64,000 bases of DNA from Tridacna crocea (Eukaryota > Mollusca > Bivalvia > Cardiida > Cardiidae). The DNA lies in NCBI GenBank assembly GCA_943736015.1, contig OX031062.1, forward strand, positions 58,206,962-58,270,961, read 5' to 3'. Positions within the stretch are counted from its first letter, which is position 1, and each line of letters starts with the position of its first letter. Below, piece after piece: positions 38,938 through 49,464 of this stretch. The notes beneath the pieces were generated by a model. The model searched no databases and had not been told where the DNA came from. It saw nothing but the letters and a program-made list of their open reading frames with translations. The position numbers and the translations under genes were made by a program.

Positions 38938-39030
38938 ATTCTCTACCACTGAAGACAAAAATTTTAGACCTGTCCATCATGTAAACATTTGCAGACGGCA
39001 AATGTGAGATTGCTACAAATGAGCATATGT
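38938..39030 (-). mobile_element. hp1 left-end fragment
   Basis: TCTCTACCACTGAAGACAAA, AAACATTTGCAGACGGCAAA. Confidence 0.5.
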
Positions 39031-39141
39031 AGTCGCTTCAATCTAAACAAGGGAAATAACTCATGTTATAAATGGTAGATTGGTTACTATTTACCTCCCT
39101 TGATTATCAAACCTCAGTGATTCATGATTGGTGCTAGGTAT

Positions 39142-39360
39142 TTAACCCTTTACTCCATAGATACTCATTTCTAATCATTGCTTGTAGGAAATTTTGGAAA
39201 ACATTGTGGCAAAAGGTGAAATTGCTCATGGCGAGCAATTTCACCTTTTGCCACAATGTTATCTACACTCAGTCAAAAGGTGTAGAAACGGCTTCATCCT
39301 TGCTGTTATTTAGGGTCAATTAGAGATACCATAGAAATTCTTTATGGGGTGAAGTGTTAA
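39142..39360 (+). mobile_element. hp3 TTAA MITE
   Basis: TTAACCCTTTACTCCATAGAT to TTATGGGGTGAAGTGTTAA. The stem uses GTGGCAAAAGG on the left and CCTTTTGCCAC on the right, a matched change in both arms relative to other hp3 copies (GTGACAAAAGG). Confidence 0.9.
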
Positions 39361-39544
39361 GTTTTTTGATGGAAAATGCTCCTTTTTTTCAGGGAGAGTG
39401 ATTCACTTTGATGCTAATTGTTATGCTCTCCTGAGTGGCATATTAAATGCAAAGGAAGGTTTCTATCATTTAGGGTTTTTTCCCCAAGAACTTTACCTCA
39501 CATCCCGTTATGAATAGATCTGCTTGTATTGCTTGACAATGTTC

Positions 39545-39608
39545 AATGTTTCTGAAAGTCTTCTCTTTGAAGGTCATCAGTACTTTGATTTGTGTGGTAA
39601 AGGGTTAA
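39545..39608 (-). mobile_element. hp1 right-end fragment
   Basis: AATGTTTCTGAAAGTCTTCT...TTTGTGTGGTAAAGGGTTAA, ending at the TTAA shared with the next copy. Confidence 0.6.
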
Positions 39609-39831
39609 CTCTTTACCTCACAACAAAATTTTAGACTGGTTCAAATTGAAAGCATTTGCAGATGACAAAATAAATATTACTGAAAATTTGAAATTTTTTC
39701 TGGGAAGGGTAGAAAACACTGGGAAAAGTAGAAAATGCTGGTTACCAGCATTTTCTCCTTTTCCCACAGTCTTTTCAAAAGGCTTCTTTCACAAGGGTGT
39801 CAAAAGTAGGGATTGTGTGGTAATGGGTTAA
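39605..39831 (-). mobile_element. hp1 TTAA MITE
   Basis: TTAACTCTTTACCTCACAAC to GATTGTGTGGTAATGGGTTAA. The left stem lacks GTG at its base (CACTGGGAAAAG). Confidence 0.85.
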
Positions 39832-40056
39832 CTCTTTACCACACAACAAAATTTTAGACTGGTCCAAATTGAAAGCATTTGCAGACGACAAAATAAAGGT
39901 GAATGAAAAATTGAAATTTGTTCTGGGAAGGGTAGAAAACACTGTGGGAAAAGGAGAAAATGCTGGTTACCAGCATTTTCTCCTTTTCCTACAGTGTTTT
40001 CAAAAAGCTTCTTTCTCAGGGGCGTCAAAAGTAGGGATTGTGTGGTAATGGGTTAA
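39828..40056 (-). mobile_element. hp1 TTAA MITE, joined head-to-tail
   Basis: TTAACTCTTTACCACACAAC to GATTGTGTGGTAATGGGTTAA. The stem uses AACACTGTGGG and CCTACAGTGTT, a matched C/G variant of the usual AACATTGTGGG. Confidence 0.9.
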
Positions 40057-40104
40057 AAGGCTAAAAGGCTAGTGGAGCCATACAGGGCCATCATGGCCCA
40101 CTTA

Positions 40105-40440
40105 TTAATGACCATAAGAGAAAAGGCTTCAGAAAACATTGTTGGTAACTTGCATTTCCTCCTTTTTACACAATTTTCCTTCCTGCTTAAAAACAAATCC
40201 TATTGTTATGAGTGAAATTCGTCTTCTGCAAATTCTTTCAGTTTTATACTGCACAATGCCGACTTTTACTGACCCTGGGAAGAAGCCTTTTGAAAATATT
40301 GTGGGAATAGGAGAAAATGCTGGAAACCAGCGTTTTCTCCTATTACCACAAGGTTTTCTAACCAATTAAAGAACAATAGCACCATTTGAGCCACTTCGAA
40401 ATTAACGTCTGAAAATTCTTTCAATATGGACAATAATTAT
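40105..40440 (+). mobile_element. Two hp1 partial copies
   Basis: 40105-40236: hairpin tip reduced to ATTGTTGGTAACTTGCATTT. 40246-40440: ACTGCACAATGCCGACTTTT, stem GAGAAAATGCTGGAAACCAG, degenerate right end. Confidence 0.65.
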
Positions 40441-40497
40441 TTTGTGTTTCTGGTTAATTAGTTATACAAATCAACATTTGTGTCAGTGTGGGAAGAC

Positions 40498-40580
40498 TTA
40501 CTGAACTCTTGACCAAACAACAAATTTTAGACTGGTCAAAATTGAAAACATGTGCAGACAAAGTATCAAATGTGTGTTAA
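40498..40580 (-). mobile_element. hp1 left-end fragment
   Basis: GAACTCTTGACCAAACAACA to GTGTGTTAA, cut off at TTAA 40577. Confidence 0.6.
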
Positions 40581-40804
40581 CCCATTACCAAACAACAAAA
40601 TTTTAGACCAGTCCAAATTGAAAGCATTTGCAGACAACAAAATAAAAGTGGCTGAAAATTTGAAATTGTTTTATGAAGGGTAGAAAACATTGTGGGAAAA
40701 GGAGAAAATGCTGGTTACCATCATTTTCTCCTTTTCCCACAAAGTTTTCTAAAGGCTTTATTCTGAGGGGCAACAAAAGTAGGGATTGTGTGGTAATGGG
40801 CTAA
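40577..40804 (-). mobile_element. hp1 TTAA MITE
   Basis: TTAACCCATTACCAAACAAC to GATTGTGTGGTAATGGGCTAA; stem tip GGTTACCATCAT has one mismatch. Confidence 0.85.
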
Positions 40805-41032
40805 CCAATTACCACACAATCCCTACTTTTGATGACCCTGAGAAAGATGCCTTTAGAAAACATTGTGGGAAAAAGGAGAAAATGCTGGTATTAACTAGCA
40901 TTTTCTCCTGTTCCCCAATGTTTTCTACCCTTCACAAAACAAATTTCAAATTTTCAGTCACTTTTATTTTGTCGTCTGCAAATGCTTTCGATTTGGACAA
41001 GTCCAAAATTTTGTCATTTGGTAAAGAGTTAA
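40801..41032 (+). mobile_element. hp1 TTAA MITE, joined head-to-tail
   Basis: CTAACCAATTACCACACAATC to TTGTCATTTGGTAAAGAGTTAA; loop enlarged (GGTATTAACTAGC), which contains a TTAA. Confidence 0.85.
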
Positions 41033-41049
41033 ACAATTAGAGATATCTT

Positions 41050-41176
41050 ATAAAAGGTAGAAAATATTGTTGAAAATTGAGAAAATGCTAGTTATCATAA
41101 TTGTCTCCTTTTCCCACAATGTTTTTGAAGGCCTCTGTCAGGGTCATTGAAACCCGGAAGGTTCGGTAGAGTTAAT
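41050..41176 (-). mobile_element. hp1 right part
   Basis: GGTAGAAAATATTGTTGAAAA, stem GAGAAAATGCTAGTTATCAT, end GGTTCGGTAGAGTTAA. Confidence 0.6.
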
Positions 41177-41391
41177 ACTTCACTGGTTTATAAGCCATAT
41201 TGTCTTTGTTGAAAGATGGAAAATGTATGGAGTTATGTCTGATATTGAAAACAATTCTGACAGGAAGCAGATGTTTCAAAAACCATCTTCTACAAGCAGG
41301 GCCATAGGAACAATGTCTTGTTAAATTTTCGTCACAAAATCTGAAGGGCCACCTTTAAAATTTGGAATTGTTTGGTAAATTTGGTAAACTG

Positions 41392-41605
41392 TTAACTCTT
41401 TACCACACAATCTGAGGGTTTCAACAACCCTGGGGCAGAAGTCTTTTGAAAACATTGTAGGAAAAGGAGAAAATGCTGGTAACCAGCATTTTCTTCTTTT
41501 CCTACAATGTTTTCTACCCTATCACATAATTATAAGACCTATCATTTTAACTACATTCAATATGTCATCAGCTAATGCTTTGAATATGGTCGTCCTGAAT
41601 TTTTG
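41392..41605 (+). mobile_element. hp1 MITE, right end lost
   Basis: TTAACTCTTTACCACACAATC. The stem carries matched changes: GTAGGAAAAGGAG with CTTCTTTTCCTAC. Confidence 0.75.
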
Positions 41606-41805
41606 GACTAGACCAAATTGAAAGCATTTGCAGACGACAATTCATCTCTTGCTGAAAAGATGATTTCTGTCTATGATAGGGTAGAAAACATTGTGGGAAA
41701 AGGAGAAAATGCTGGTTACCAGCATTTTCTTCTTTTCCCACAGTGTTTACAAAAGGCTACTATTCCAGACCCGTAAAAACCAGGGATTGTTTGGGAAAAG
41801 GTTAA
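41606..41805 (-). mobile_element. hp1 MITE, left end lost
   Basis: It starts ACTAGACCAAATTGAAAGC, directly against the previous copy, and ends GATTGTTTGGGAAAAGGTTAA. Stem centre GGTTACC. Confidence 0.75.
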
Positions 41806-41950
41806 TGGGATTTGCTAATAGTTGCAATGCAAGGGGAGCAACAGTGTCAGGGCGAGCTGTGTGATTTGTACAAGGGAAGTAACCATAAATGAACATTTTC
41901 GTGGCATTTAAAGGAGTTGTTTCCCCTACTAGATTTGCAGGATGTAGCAC

Positions 41951-42180
41951 TTGAACCTTTAATCAGTAATCCACGGTTTTGACGTCCCTGAATAGGAAGC
42001 CTTCAGAAAACATCTTGGGAAAAGGAGGAAATGCTGATAACCAGCATTTTCTCCTTTTCCCACAATGCTTTTTTACTCATCCCTAAACAAATTTCAAATT
42101 TTGAATCACATTACTTTTGTCGTCTGTAAATGTCTCCAATTTGGACCAGTCTAAAATTTTGTCATTTGGGAAAGGGTTAA
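41951..42180 (+). mobile_element. hp1 MITE
   Basis: TTGAACCTTTAATCAGTAATC to TTGTCATTTGGGAAAGGGTTAA; stem with CATCTTGGGAAAAGGAGGAA. Confidence 0.8.
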
Positions 42181-42320
42181 ATAGCATAACTGAAGCAGCT
42201 ATTTTGGTCTATGTTGATCAAGATTATATTGCACTGAGGTGGTCATGATCTACATTGGTATTCCTTGAGATGTTGTGCTTAACAGTCTTGACACTGGAAC
42301 GTTAGGTTTATTTTTCACTC
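42181..42320. mobile_element. hp2 relic
   Basis: GTTGATCAAGATTATATTGCAC and GTCATGATCTACATTGG, decayed. Confidence 0.35.
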
Positions 42321-42332
42321 AGGAAAGCCAGT

Positions 42333-42660
42333 CTGGTAACTGAGCCGGTAGCTTGCAGGACTTGAGAACAGGGGGTCTGGGTTTGAACCCAGGCTTAGCC
42401 AGTTTTTGTCAAAGGATTGATAATAGTGACAGGATTCACCCCTCTTCCTCCACAGACCATCTTCATGAATGATTGATTATTTGTATGGTGTTTAACGATA
42501 TTTTCAACATTATTTCAGTTATATTGCCTTAGCCAGTGCACCTATCCATTCTTTCCTGGAGTTTCTTTTACCAGGACCCAGCCCAATTTTCTTTCCAAGC
42601 CACTGGCTGCTTATCCACTTTACCATGTTCAAAATAATTGGCAGCGATGGGAAGAGGGGT
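42333..42660. mobile_element. Inverted pair of family A SINE pieces
   Basis: 42333-42460 is a plus-strand head (GAGCCGGTAGCTTGCAGGAC, GGGTTTGAACCC). 42475-42660 is the minus-strand 3' part (TTGTATGGTGTTTAACGATA, CCAGTGCACCTATCCATTC, AAGCCACTGGCTGCTTATCC). Confidence 0.7.
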
Positions 42661-42663
42661 GAT

Positions 42664-42743
42664 TCGAGTCACATTAATTTTGTCGTCTGCAAATGCTTTC
42701 AAATTGGACCAGTCATAAATTTTGTCGTCTGGTAAAGAGTTAA
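42664..42743 (+). mobile_element. hp1 right-arm fragment
   Basis: GAGTCACATTAATTTTGTCG to GTCTGGTAAAGAGTTAA, fused to the SINE end. Confidence 0.7.
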
Positions 42744-42939
42744 GGGTTAGATTTACAGGTACAGGTATTGTAATGTGCTATTTAGTACTGTCAGGCAGTC
42801 ATAAAAGCTGCACAAACTGCAAATTGGCATTTACTTGTTTTTCTGGACAGTTTGATTACAAAAATGTCTGAAGATGAAACACTTAATTGTGGCAGCCATG
42901 ACACAGGTCCATACTGTAGGTACTCTGAATGTGATGGCA

Positions 42940-43123
42940 ATATGACTCTTTACTGCACAATCCTGACTTTTAATGACCCTGAAAAAAAAGCTTTTGAAAA
43001 CATTGTGGTAAAAAATGTGGGGAAAGGAGAAAATGCTGGTTACCAGCATTTTCTCCTTTTCCCACAATGCTTTCAAAAGGTTTCTTTCTCAGGGCCATTA
43101 AGGATTTTGTGGTAAAGGGTTAA
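42940..43123. mobile_element. hp1 MITE, mirror-symmetrical
   Basis: Both sides are the same end type: ACTCTTTACTGCACAATCC..AATGACCCTGA on the left, and the complement TCAGGGCCATTAAGGATTTTGTGG to GTTAA on the right. An 11 bp insertion (TAAAAAATGTG) lies in the left stem. Confidence 0.75.
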
Positions 43124-43274
43124 TCCTTCCTCACATAATGTCTCGTTTTAACAAACCTCAAAAAAGTGCTTTTTAAAAACAGTGTGGGAAAAGGAGAAAA
43201 TGCAGCGTATTAGCATTTTCTCACAATATTTTCTGTTGTTCTTTTGTAACCTTCCATGGACAAATTCCAACATT
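43120..43274 (+). mobile_element. hp1 MITE, truncated
   Basis: TTAATCCTTCCTCACATAATG; stem GTGGGAAAAGGAGAAAATGC then CAGCGTATTAGCATTTTCTC; the right end is lost at the next copy. Confidence 0.7.
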
Positions 43275-43511
43275 CGACCCTTTACCAAACGACAAAATTT
43301 TAGCCCTGACGAAATTGAAAGCACTTGCAGACGACAATTTCATCGTGTCTCAAAAGGTGCAATTATTTACTAATTTTCTTGATACGGTAGAAGAAATTGT
43401 GGGAAAAGGAGAAAATGCTGGTTACCAGCATTTTCTTCTTTTCCCACAATGTTTTCAAAAGGCTTCTTTCTCAGCTTCGTTAAAAGTCATTATTGTGTGG
43501 TAAAGGGTTAA
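43273..43511 (-). mobile_element. hp1 MITE
   Basis: TTCGACCCTTTACCAAACGAC to TTGTGTGGTAAAGGGTTAA; hairpin centre GGTTACC; right arm CTTCTTTTCCC. Confidence 0.8.
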
Positions 43512-43792
43512 GCCACCTTGGTTTGCAGATTTTTCCAAATTTGTTTACAACAATTTTGTTGCCTAGTAGAGGGTTGATGTGACTGAAGTTGGCCCCAAGA
43601 CCTGAATGGTGACCCTTGAAAACCCATAAAGGTTATTCGAGGCTGACACCTGTTAGCCTGACATGACCATGCATACATTGTCATGACTTTCATTGTTCTT
43701 GACTTTTGTAGGTTTGTTATCTGGCAGTAGTGCAGAACTTATCTTATTATCTTTTTACTTATCTGCAAGCAAAGTCTACTTTCAAGTTTAGA

Positions 43793-43910
43793 ATAGATGG
43801 ACAAACAGACGGATGGATGGATATACATATTGGTAAATGGCTAGCTGAATAGATGGCTGGATGGATGTTCAGGTAGCTGGCTGGCTGGATGGATAGGTGG
43901 GCAGAAGGAT
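43793..43910 (+). repeat. Degenerate GGAT/GGCT tetranucleotide tract
   Basis: GATGGATGGATATACATATTG, then GGCTGGATGGATGTTC and GGCTGGCTGGATGGATAGG. Confidence 0.8.
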
Positions 43911-44154
43911 TTGTCAGGAGGACTGGATGAATTATGAGAGTGGATAGCAAATTGTCCATCTTTGATCGACATTCAGGACCATCTTATGTAACTGACAGTC
44001 AACAGGCACTTACTAGGCCTTCTTGACCATCACAAACAAATCACAATGCATGATTATAAAAAAAGTCTTTTCATTAACTTCTCTGCTTGTCAAGCAAAGA
44101 TCTACTTGTCTGACAGAATTAATCTTTATCATGCTGAATAAACGTAACGAAACT

Positions 44155-44383
44155 TTAACTCTTTACCAAACGGCAAAATTTTAGGCAAGTGAAAATTGAA
44201 AGCACTTGCAGACGACAAAATAAAGGTAACTCAACAAGTGAAATTTGTTTCCAGCAGGGTAGAAAACATTGTGGGAAAAGGAGAAAATGCTGGTTACCAG
44301 CATTTTCTCCTTTTCCCACAATGTTTTCAAAAGGCTTTTATCTCAGGGTCGTAAACACCCGAGATTGTTTGGGAAAGGGTTAA
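44155..44383 (-). mobile_element. hp1 TTAA MITE
   Basis: TTAACTCTTTACCAAACGGC to TTGTTTGGGAAAGGGTTAA; palindrome perfect, centre GGTTACC. Confidence 0.9.
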
Positions 44384-44464
44384 AGCCAATAGACAAAAAA
44401 AACCAACAGATTTTGCAAATTCTAAGGTACTTTTTTGTGGGAAAAGATCTCTGTATGGTACAAT

Positions 44465-44562
44465 AATTTCAAAGATCAGACTGGATGTTCTGTTCATTCT
44501 GATCTTGATCTACACTGGTAGGTCACTCAGTGAGTTGGGTTTAGTGGCGTAAGGGTTATTAT
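44465..44562 (+). mobile_element. hp2 right part
   Basis: AAGATCAGACTGGATGTTCTGTTC hairpin remnant, GATCTTGATCTACACTGG, right flank GTCACTCAGTGAGTTGGG and AAGGGTTA. Confidence 0.65.
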
Positions 44563-44695
44563 ACTTCGGGACAAGTAGGAAATAATTCCACACTGCTGCT
44601 CAAGCAGTTGCTCTTTACTGTACAATACGACAAGCTGTCAGCTGCAGGGATATAACAAGTTTTGTAATTGGATTGTCAGTTATCTGTGGAACCTT

Positions 44696-44920
44696 TTAAC
44701 AAAAAGTGCCTGGTTATAATGACCATATTGGAGAGGCTTTTTGAAAACATTGTGAGAAGAGAAGAAAATGCTGGTAACCAGCATTTTCTTCTTTTCCCAC
44801 AAAGTTTTATACCGTACGCTTTCAAAACCAAATCTGATCATGTGAGTTCAAGTTATTTTATCATTGCAAATGCTTGCACTTTGGGCAGTTTTAAATACAT
44901 TGTGTTGTATACTGATTTCT
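44696..44920 (+). mobile_element. hp1 MITE, diverged ends
   Basis: CTTTTAACAAAAAGTGCCTGG; stem GTGAGAAGAGAAGAAAATGC / TTTTCTTCTTTTCCCAC; arm TTGCAAATGCTTGCACTTTG. Confidence 0.65.
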
Positions 44921-45458
44921 AGCATTTTCTCTGTTTGGGCCAATATTTTCCAAAGCGTCTTTCCTGTGCCAGGTCTTAGATAAAACGCGGTTGTCCGTCA
45001 AATACATTATAACTGCATGGTTGCATGTTTCTTAACCTTTTATTACAATAAAGAATTGAAGATTTAAAGGCCTTGGTCTCACTAAGCTAACAGATGATTA
45101 ATATATAAAAAGTATTTTTATCCGTTTGTGTCTGTATCAGTTTCTGTTTTATGTCCCTTTCTTATCAACTGAATCCACTGCTTGTCTGACAATGTCGAGC
45201 AATGTCCGTTCTGTTTCAAGTTTTGAGCATGTTCAAAAATTTCCACTTCACAAGAGGGACAGAGACATGCAAATGATAGACTTTGGATGCACCTGACAAT
45301 TTATATCCTCGGTGTGTCATGTGACAGGTTTGCTTCTCATATGTTAGTGTTCGGTACATTTCTGTTCATCGTATGTTGGAAGAATGTTTTATCTGGTTCT
45401 CATGCATTGCACTTCTGTCTTGCCAGGTAAAAGTCACTTACTTGTACAATGATATCCT

Positions 45459-45689
45459 TTAACCCTTTACCCCATAAGGCATTTCTATCGTATCTCTAAT
45501 TGACTCTATGAATAACAGCAAGGATGAAGCCGTTTCTTATGTGTATATGACACCTTTTGATAGCATAGAAAACATTGTGACAAAAGGTGAAATTGCTCTT
45601 CACAAGCAATTTCACCTTTTGCCTCAAGGTTTTCCAAAGGCTCCTACAAGCAATGCGTAGAAATGAGTATCTATGGAGTAAAGGGTTAA
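45459..45689 (-). mobile_element. hp3 TTAA MITE
   Basis: TTAACCCTTTACCCCATAAGG to ATCTATGGAGTAAAGGGTTAA; hairpin centre CTTCACAAG; right arm CCTTTTGCCTCAAGG shows decay. Confidence 0.85.
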
Positions 45690-45794
45690 AGAATTAAATT
45701 TTGCAGATTACAAACTGAATGTGGATCAAATCGTTTGCCTTCTTTGAAACCTTTTTCCTAAGATTTGTTGAATTATGAGACTGTGTTGTTGTTC

Positions 45795-46027
45795 AGTTGA
45801 CCATTCATCAGGCAATGTCCTTTTGTACACAACCCTGGAAAAAAAGGTTTTGATAACCTATAGGCAAAAGGTGAAAACGATGGGATCCAGAATTTTCTCC
45901 TTTCTCACAATATTTTCTAGCCTTTCAGAGATGATGTCATTCACTTCAACCACATTAATGATTTGTGGTCTTCAAATGCTGGCAATTTGGACTAGTCCTA
46001 AATTTGTGTTGTTTGGTAAAGGGTTGG
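45795..46027 (+). mobile_element. hp1 MITE, diverged
   Basis: GTTGACCATTCATCAGGCAAT; stem AGGCAAAAGGTGAAAACGAT; right end GTGTTGTTTGGTAAAGGGTTG. Confidence 0.6.
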
Positions 46028-46029
46028 TA

Positions 46030-46415
46030 CAATGACAATTGTGAAGTTGCCATTGTTTCTGTTTTGAAGATTCACCTGTCATTGTAATAAACATGTATGT
46101 TACTGTCATATTATCTTGTCATGTTGATTTTAACATGAATGTTAAATTTGGATGACATGAAGTTTCCATAACAGACAAAATTAATTGTTCCATTGACTAA
46201 TTATAATTATTTTGTCAGTCTCAACATTTTAAAAATAAAATTGCAAGTGTTTCTAACACTTTGGCGAACTTAATGTCTACATCTCAATTTACATGTATTT
46301 GAAATTACTACGTGCAAAAACTCTTCCGAAAGGAGCAAAAAGTTCTCTAAAACTGCCTGCTGCAATACAAACCATGCTATTGATTAGGACTGATTTGAAA
46401 ACCAATAGATGTGAA
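46030..46415. other. Unassigned AT-rich DNA
   Basis: No repeat or gene recognised. Confidence 0.4.
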
Positions 46416-46420
46416 ATATA

Positions 46421-46658
46421 TACTACTCAACTTTTGCTAGGGATCAAAACAAAACATGAATATTTTTTTTTTTTCCAAAATTAAATGTATATTCAAACAA
46501 AAACAAGTTCATTTCATCTATGGTCATCATAGTAAAGAAATCATTATCAAATAGACAGAATAAAGTTCGTTGAAACATCGTGGAAGGCAAAAAAAAAACA
46601 GATTGCTGAAAAAATAAGCTATATTTTGGTTTTGATCCTTGGCAAAAGTTGAGTAGTA
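46421..46658. mobile_element. TA-flanked TIR MITE, CTACTCAA family
   Basis: TA-CTACTCAACTTTTGCTAGGG at the left and CCTTGGCAAAAGTTGAGTAG-TA at the right. The inverted match extends to GATCAAAAC(A/C)AAA. 238 bp, non-coding, AT-rich. Confidence 0.8.
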
Positions 46659-46727
46659 TATATTTTGGCAATGCTTTCTATGCACATGGCAGTCTGATGT
46701 CTTGTATCCTGTGTCCTTATCTTCAAC

Positions 46728-46885
46728 CTTTCTCAAAAACATTCTTAGTCTTATTCTTCAGAATTTCTTAAATGTGAATGTAACAGATCTTCTGATTGGC
46801 TAAACCAAATGGTTTAGCCAATCAGAAGTTCTGTTACATGACAGTCAGGAAATCATGAAGATTAAGAATGTTCTTAAAAATGGTC
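46728..46885. mobile_element. TIR MITE with GGCTAAACC palindrome
   Basis: Outer inverted ends AACATTCTTAGTCTTATTCT / ATTAAGAATGTTCTTA. Central hairpin CTTCTGATTGGCTAAACCA / TGGTTTAGCCAATCAGAAG is perfect. Confidence 0.75.
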
Positions 46886-46942
46886 GACTGGATTCATTTC
46901 ATACAATACTCTTCACAGTTATAACTACTTGTCTTTGTGGCC

Positions 46943-47003
46943 AGTTCAGATCAAGATCAGACTGCAGAAAATTTGCAGTCTGATCTTTGATCTACACTGT
47001 CCA
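46943..47003. repeat. hp2 hairpin
   Basis: CAGATCAAGATCAGACTGCAG / TTGCAGTCTGATCTTTGATC. Confidence 0.75.
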
Positions 47004-47082
47004 TTTCGCTACGACTTTCTCAAGAAAAATCATTCTAGAAATTGCAATTATCTGCTTCTAATTTCTAGAATGAAAACATCCA

Positions 47083-47311
47083 TTAACTCATAACCAAACA
47101 ATCCGTACTTTTGACAACCCTGAGAAAGAAGCCTTTAGAAAACATTGTGGGGAAAGGAGAAAATGCTGGTAAACAGCATTTTCTCCTTTTCCCACAATGT
47201 TTTCTATCCTTCATAAGAAAAATTTCAAATTTTCAGTCACCTTTATTTTGTCGTCTGCAAGTGCTTTCGATTTGGACAAACATAAAATTTTGTTGTTTGG
47301 TAATGAGTTAA
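47083..47311 (+). mobile_element. hp1 TTAA MITE
   Basis: TTAACTCATAACCAAACAATC to TTGTTGTTTGGTAATGAGTTAA; centre GGTAAAC. Confidence 0.85.
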
Positions 47312-47442
47312 GTACATTAATTTTGTTACTGTACAGGCTAATACTAATTTACAGGTGTCTCAATTTGTTTCCACTTCTTGATTGATTGTAGTTCCTCAAT
47401 ATTGGTAACAGAACTGTGTTATTGGCCAGAGAATTTTGTTCG

Positions 47443-47622
47443 TTAACCATTAACCACACAATCCTGACCGTGAGAATGCCGTATCGAGTGTTACATACAT
47501 TTCTTACAATGTTTACTGGCTTAGAGAACTTCAGCTCATTTGTTTTAATTTCAAAGTCATCACCTGCAAGCAGATACTTTCAATTTAGAGGAGCCAAATG
47601 TTAGTGGTATAGGAAAGAGTAA
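47443..47622 (+). mobile_element. hp1 relic
   Basis: TTAACCATTAACCACACAATC; no hairpin left; arm CATCACCTGCAAGCAGATAC; end GGTATAGGAAAGAGTAAA. Confidence 0.6.
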
Positions 47623-47806
47623 ATCATAAAAGCCAGGGCCTGATTTTGTCAAAAAACTTAAGTCTTTTACCTAGCTCAAATCTGCTTATGAACTCATATT
47701 CTGTCTTGGCTGAAACGACAGTTTGTTCAAAGGGTATTGTAAGAGGAAGAGTAAATTTTGTTTATAGTATACATAATGTTTTCTAACCATTTCAGGTCAA
47801 GGCCAT

Positions 47807-48002
47807 GGCCCGTATTCACCCACCATTCTTGAGAATATTCTTAGTCTTATTCTCCAACGTTTGCAAAATTTGTAAGTAACACAACTTCTGATTGGCTAAA
47901 CCAAATGTTTTAGCCAATCAGAAATTGTGTTACCTACAAATGTAGAAAATTCTGGAGAATAAGACAAAGAATGTTCTTAAGACTGGTCGATGAATACGGG
48001 CC
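47807..48002. mobile_element. GGCCCGTATTC-type TIR MITE
   Basis: GGCCCGTATTCACCCACCAT and GACTGGTCGATGAATACGGG close the element. Inner inverted blocks TTCTTAGTCTTATTCTCCA / TGGAGAATAAGACAAAGAA. Centre hairpin TTCTGATTGGCTAAACCA / GTTTTAGCCAATCAGAA. Confidence 0.8.
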
Positions 48003-48302
48003 CAGGTGGCTCAGTCTGTAGTGTGAGAACAGTGTGTTGTGGGTTAGATCCCTGGTTATGACCCTTGGCTTGGCAAATTTCTTTCCAAGACTTGATGATA
48101 GTCATTTTGACAGGATTCATTCCTCTCTCACCACTTGTTGTTTTCATGATGGGTATGTGGGAAAGCAGCCAGTGGCTTGTAAAGAAGATTTTGCAGAGTA
48201 CTGGTAAAAGAGGCTTCACTGGAAAGCATGGATAGGTGCAATGGCTGCCAGGATATGATTGAAATAGTGCTGAAAATGGCATTAAACACCATACAATCAG
48301 TC
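48003..48302 (+). mobile_element. Full-length-like SINE, family A
   Basis: Head CAGGTGGCTCAGTCTGTAG; box B GGGTTAGATCCC; body AATTTCTTTCCAAGACTTGA, GACAGGATTCATTCCTCTC, GGGAAAGCAGCCAGTGGCTT, GCAGAGTACTGGTAAAAGAG, AAAGCATGGATAGGTGCAAT; tail GGCATTAAACACCATACAAT. Best plus-strand reference for the family in this window. Confidence 0.8.
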
Positions 48303-48435
48303 AAGTCCGTCAATCTAACCCTGTTAAAAATGAAAGGTCTGGTCTGATTGAAGCCATGTATGAATTGCCCATTAAAAGATACTTTCAGTATTGTCAAGTT
48401 TCAAGACGTCTCCCCATGCTATGTGCTTCCAAAAC

Positions 48436-48665
48436 TTAACCCTTTACTCCATAGATACTCATTTTGACACATGGCTTGTAGGAACCTTTGGAAAACATTG
48501 TGGCGAAAGGTGAAATTGCTCATGACTAGCAATTTCACCTTTTGTCACAGTGTTTTATATGCTATCAAAAGGTATCATTTACACCATAAGAAATGGCTCC
48601 ATCTTTGCTGTTATTTAGGGTCAATTAGAGATACCATAGAAATGCCTTTTGGGTTAAAGGGTTAA
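48436..48665 (+). mobile_element. hp3 TTAA MITE
   Basis: TTAACCCTTTACTCCATAGAT to GGGTTAAAGGGTTAA; hairpin centre CATGACTAG mismatched; stem base GTGGCGAAAGG. Confidence 0.85.
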
Positions 48666-48903
48666 GAAACACAAGAATGAGTGAACTGATGCTGTAATAT
48701 AATTGAAATTCTGATGAAAGCGTCAGCATGATGCATTGTTCAAACAATGATACCATCAGTTGAAAAAGATATTTAGTGCATAGATGAAATATCAAAACTT
48801 ATTTCATTTTACGATAAAGTTTATGTTTCATAGCATCAGAAGAATTCTCCTAGTAACATTTTTTTGTGTAGCTGAATGCACAGGCTCTTTGATCTACTTC
48901 ATT

Positions 48904-49106
48904 GTATAACTCTTTACCACATGACAACTTGTAAGACTTGCCGAAATTCAAAGCACTTGCAGACGACAAAGTATTAATTCAACTCAAATTTTTAATTTGT
49001 TGTTGAATGAGTAGAAAACATTGTAGGAAAAGGAGAAAATGCTGGTAACCAGTATTTTCTCCTTCTCTGGCCATGTTTTCTTAAGCTTTTTTCTCAGGGT
49101 CGTTGA
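48904..49106 (-). mobile_element. hp1 MITE, right end lost
   Basis: ATAACTCTTTACCACATGAC; stem GTAGGAAAAGGAGAAAATGC with decayed right arm; stops at CAGGGTCGTTGAA. Confidence 0.7.
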
Positions 49107-49312
49107 ACTCTTTACGAAACGACAAAATTTTAGACTGGTCCAAATTCAAAGCACTTGCAGACGGCAAAATAAACGCAATTCAAAAATTTAAATTTGTTTC
49201 CAATAGGATAGAAAACATTGTGGGAAAAAGAGAAAGTGCTATTCCCACAATGTTTTCAAAAGCCTTCTGTCTCAGGGCTGTAAAAACCAGGCATTGTTTG
49301 GTAAAGGGTTAA
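49103..49312 (-). mobile_element. hp1 MITE with shortened hairpin
   Basis: TTGAACTCTTTACGAAACGAC to TTGTTTGGTAAAGGGTTAA. The hairpin keeps only GTGGGAAAAAGAGAAAGTGC then ATTCCCACAATG, so the right stem is mostly deleted. Confidence 0.8.
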
Positions 49313-49464
49313 CAAAACTGAAGGAATAAACAGTAGTCTGCAGTTGGTCAAAAGGTGTCCTTTGAAGTCTTATTGTTTTTTGTGGTTGTACTTACTTCGA
49401 TGACGCCAAGTAAATTCCTTGATACATAAATAAAGAATTGTAAATAAATTTATGGGTGTAAATA

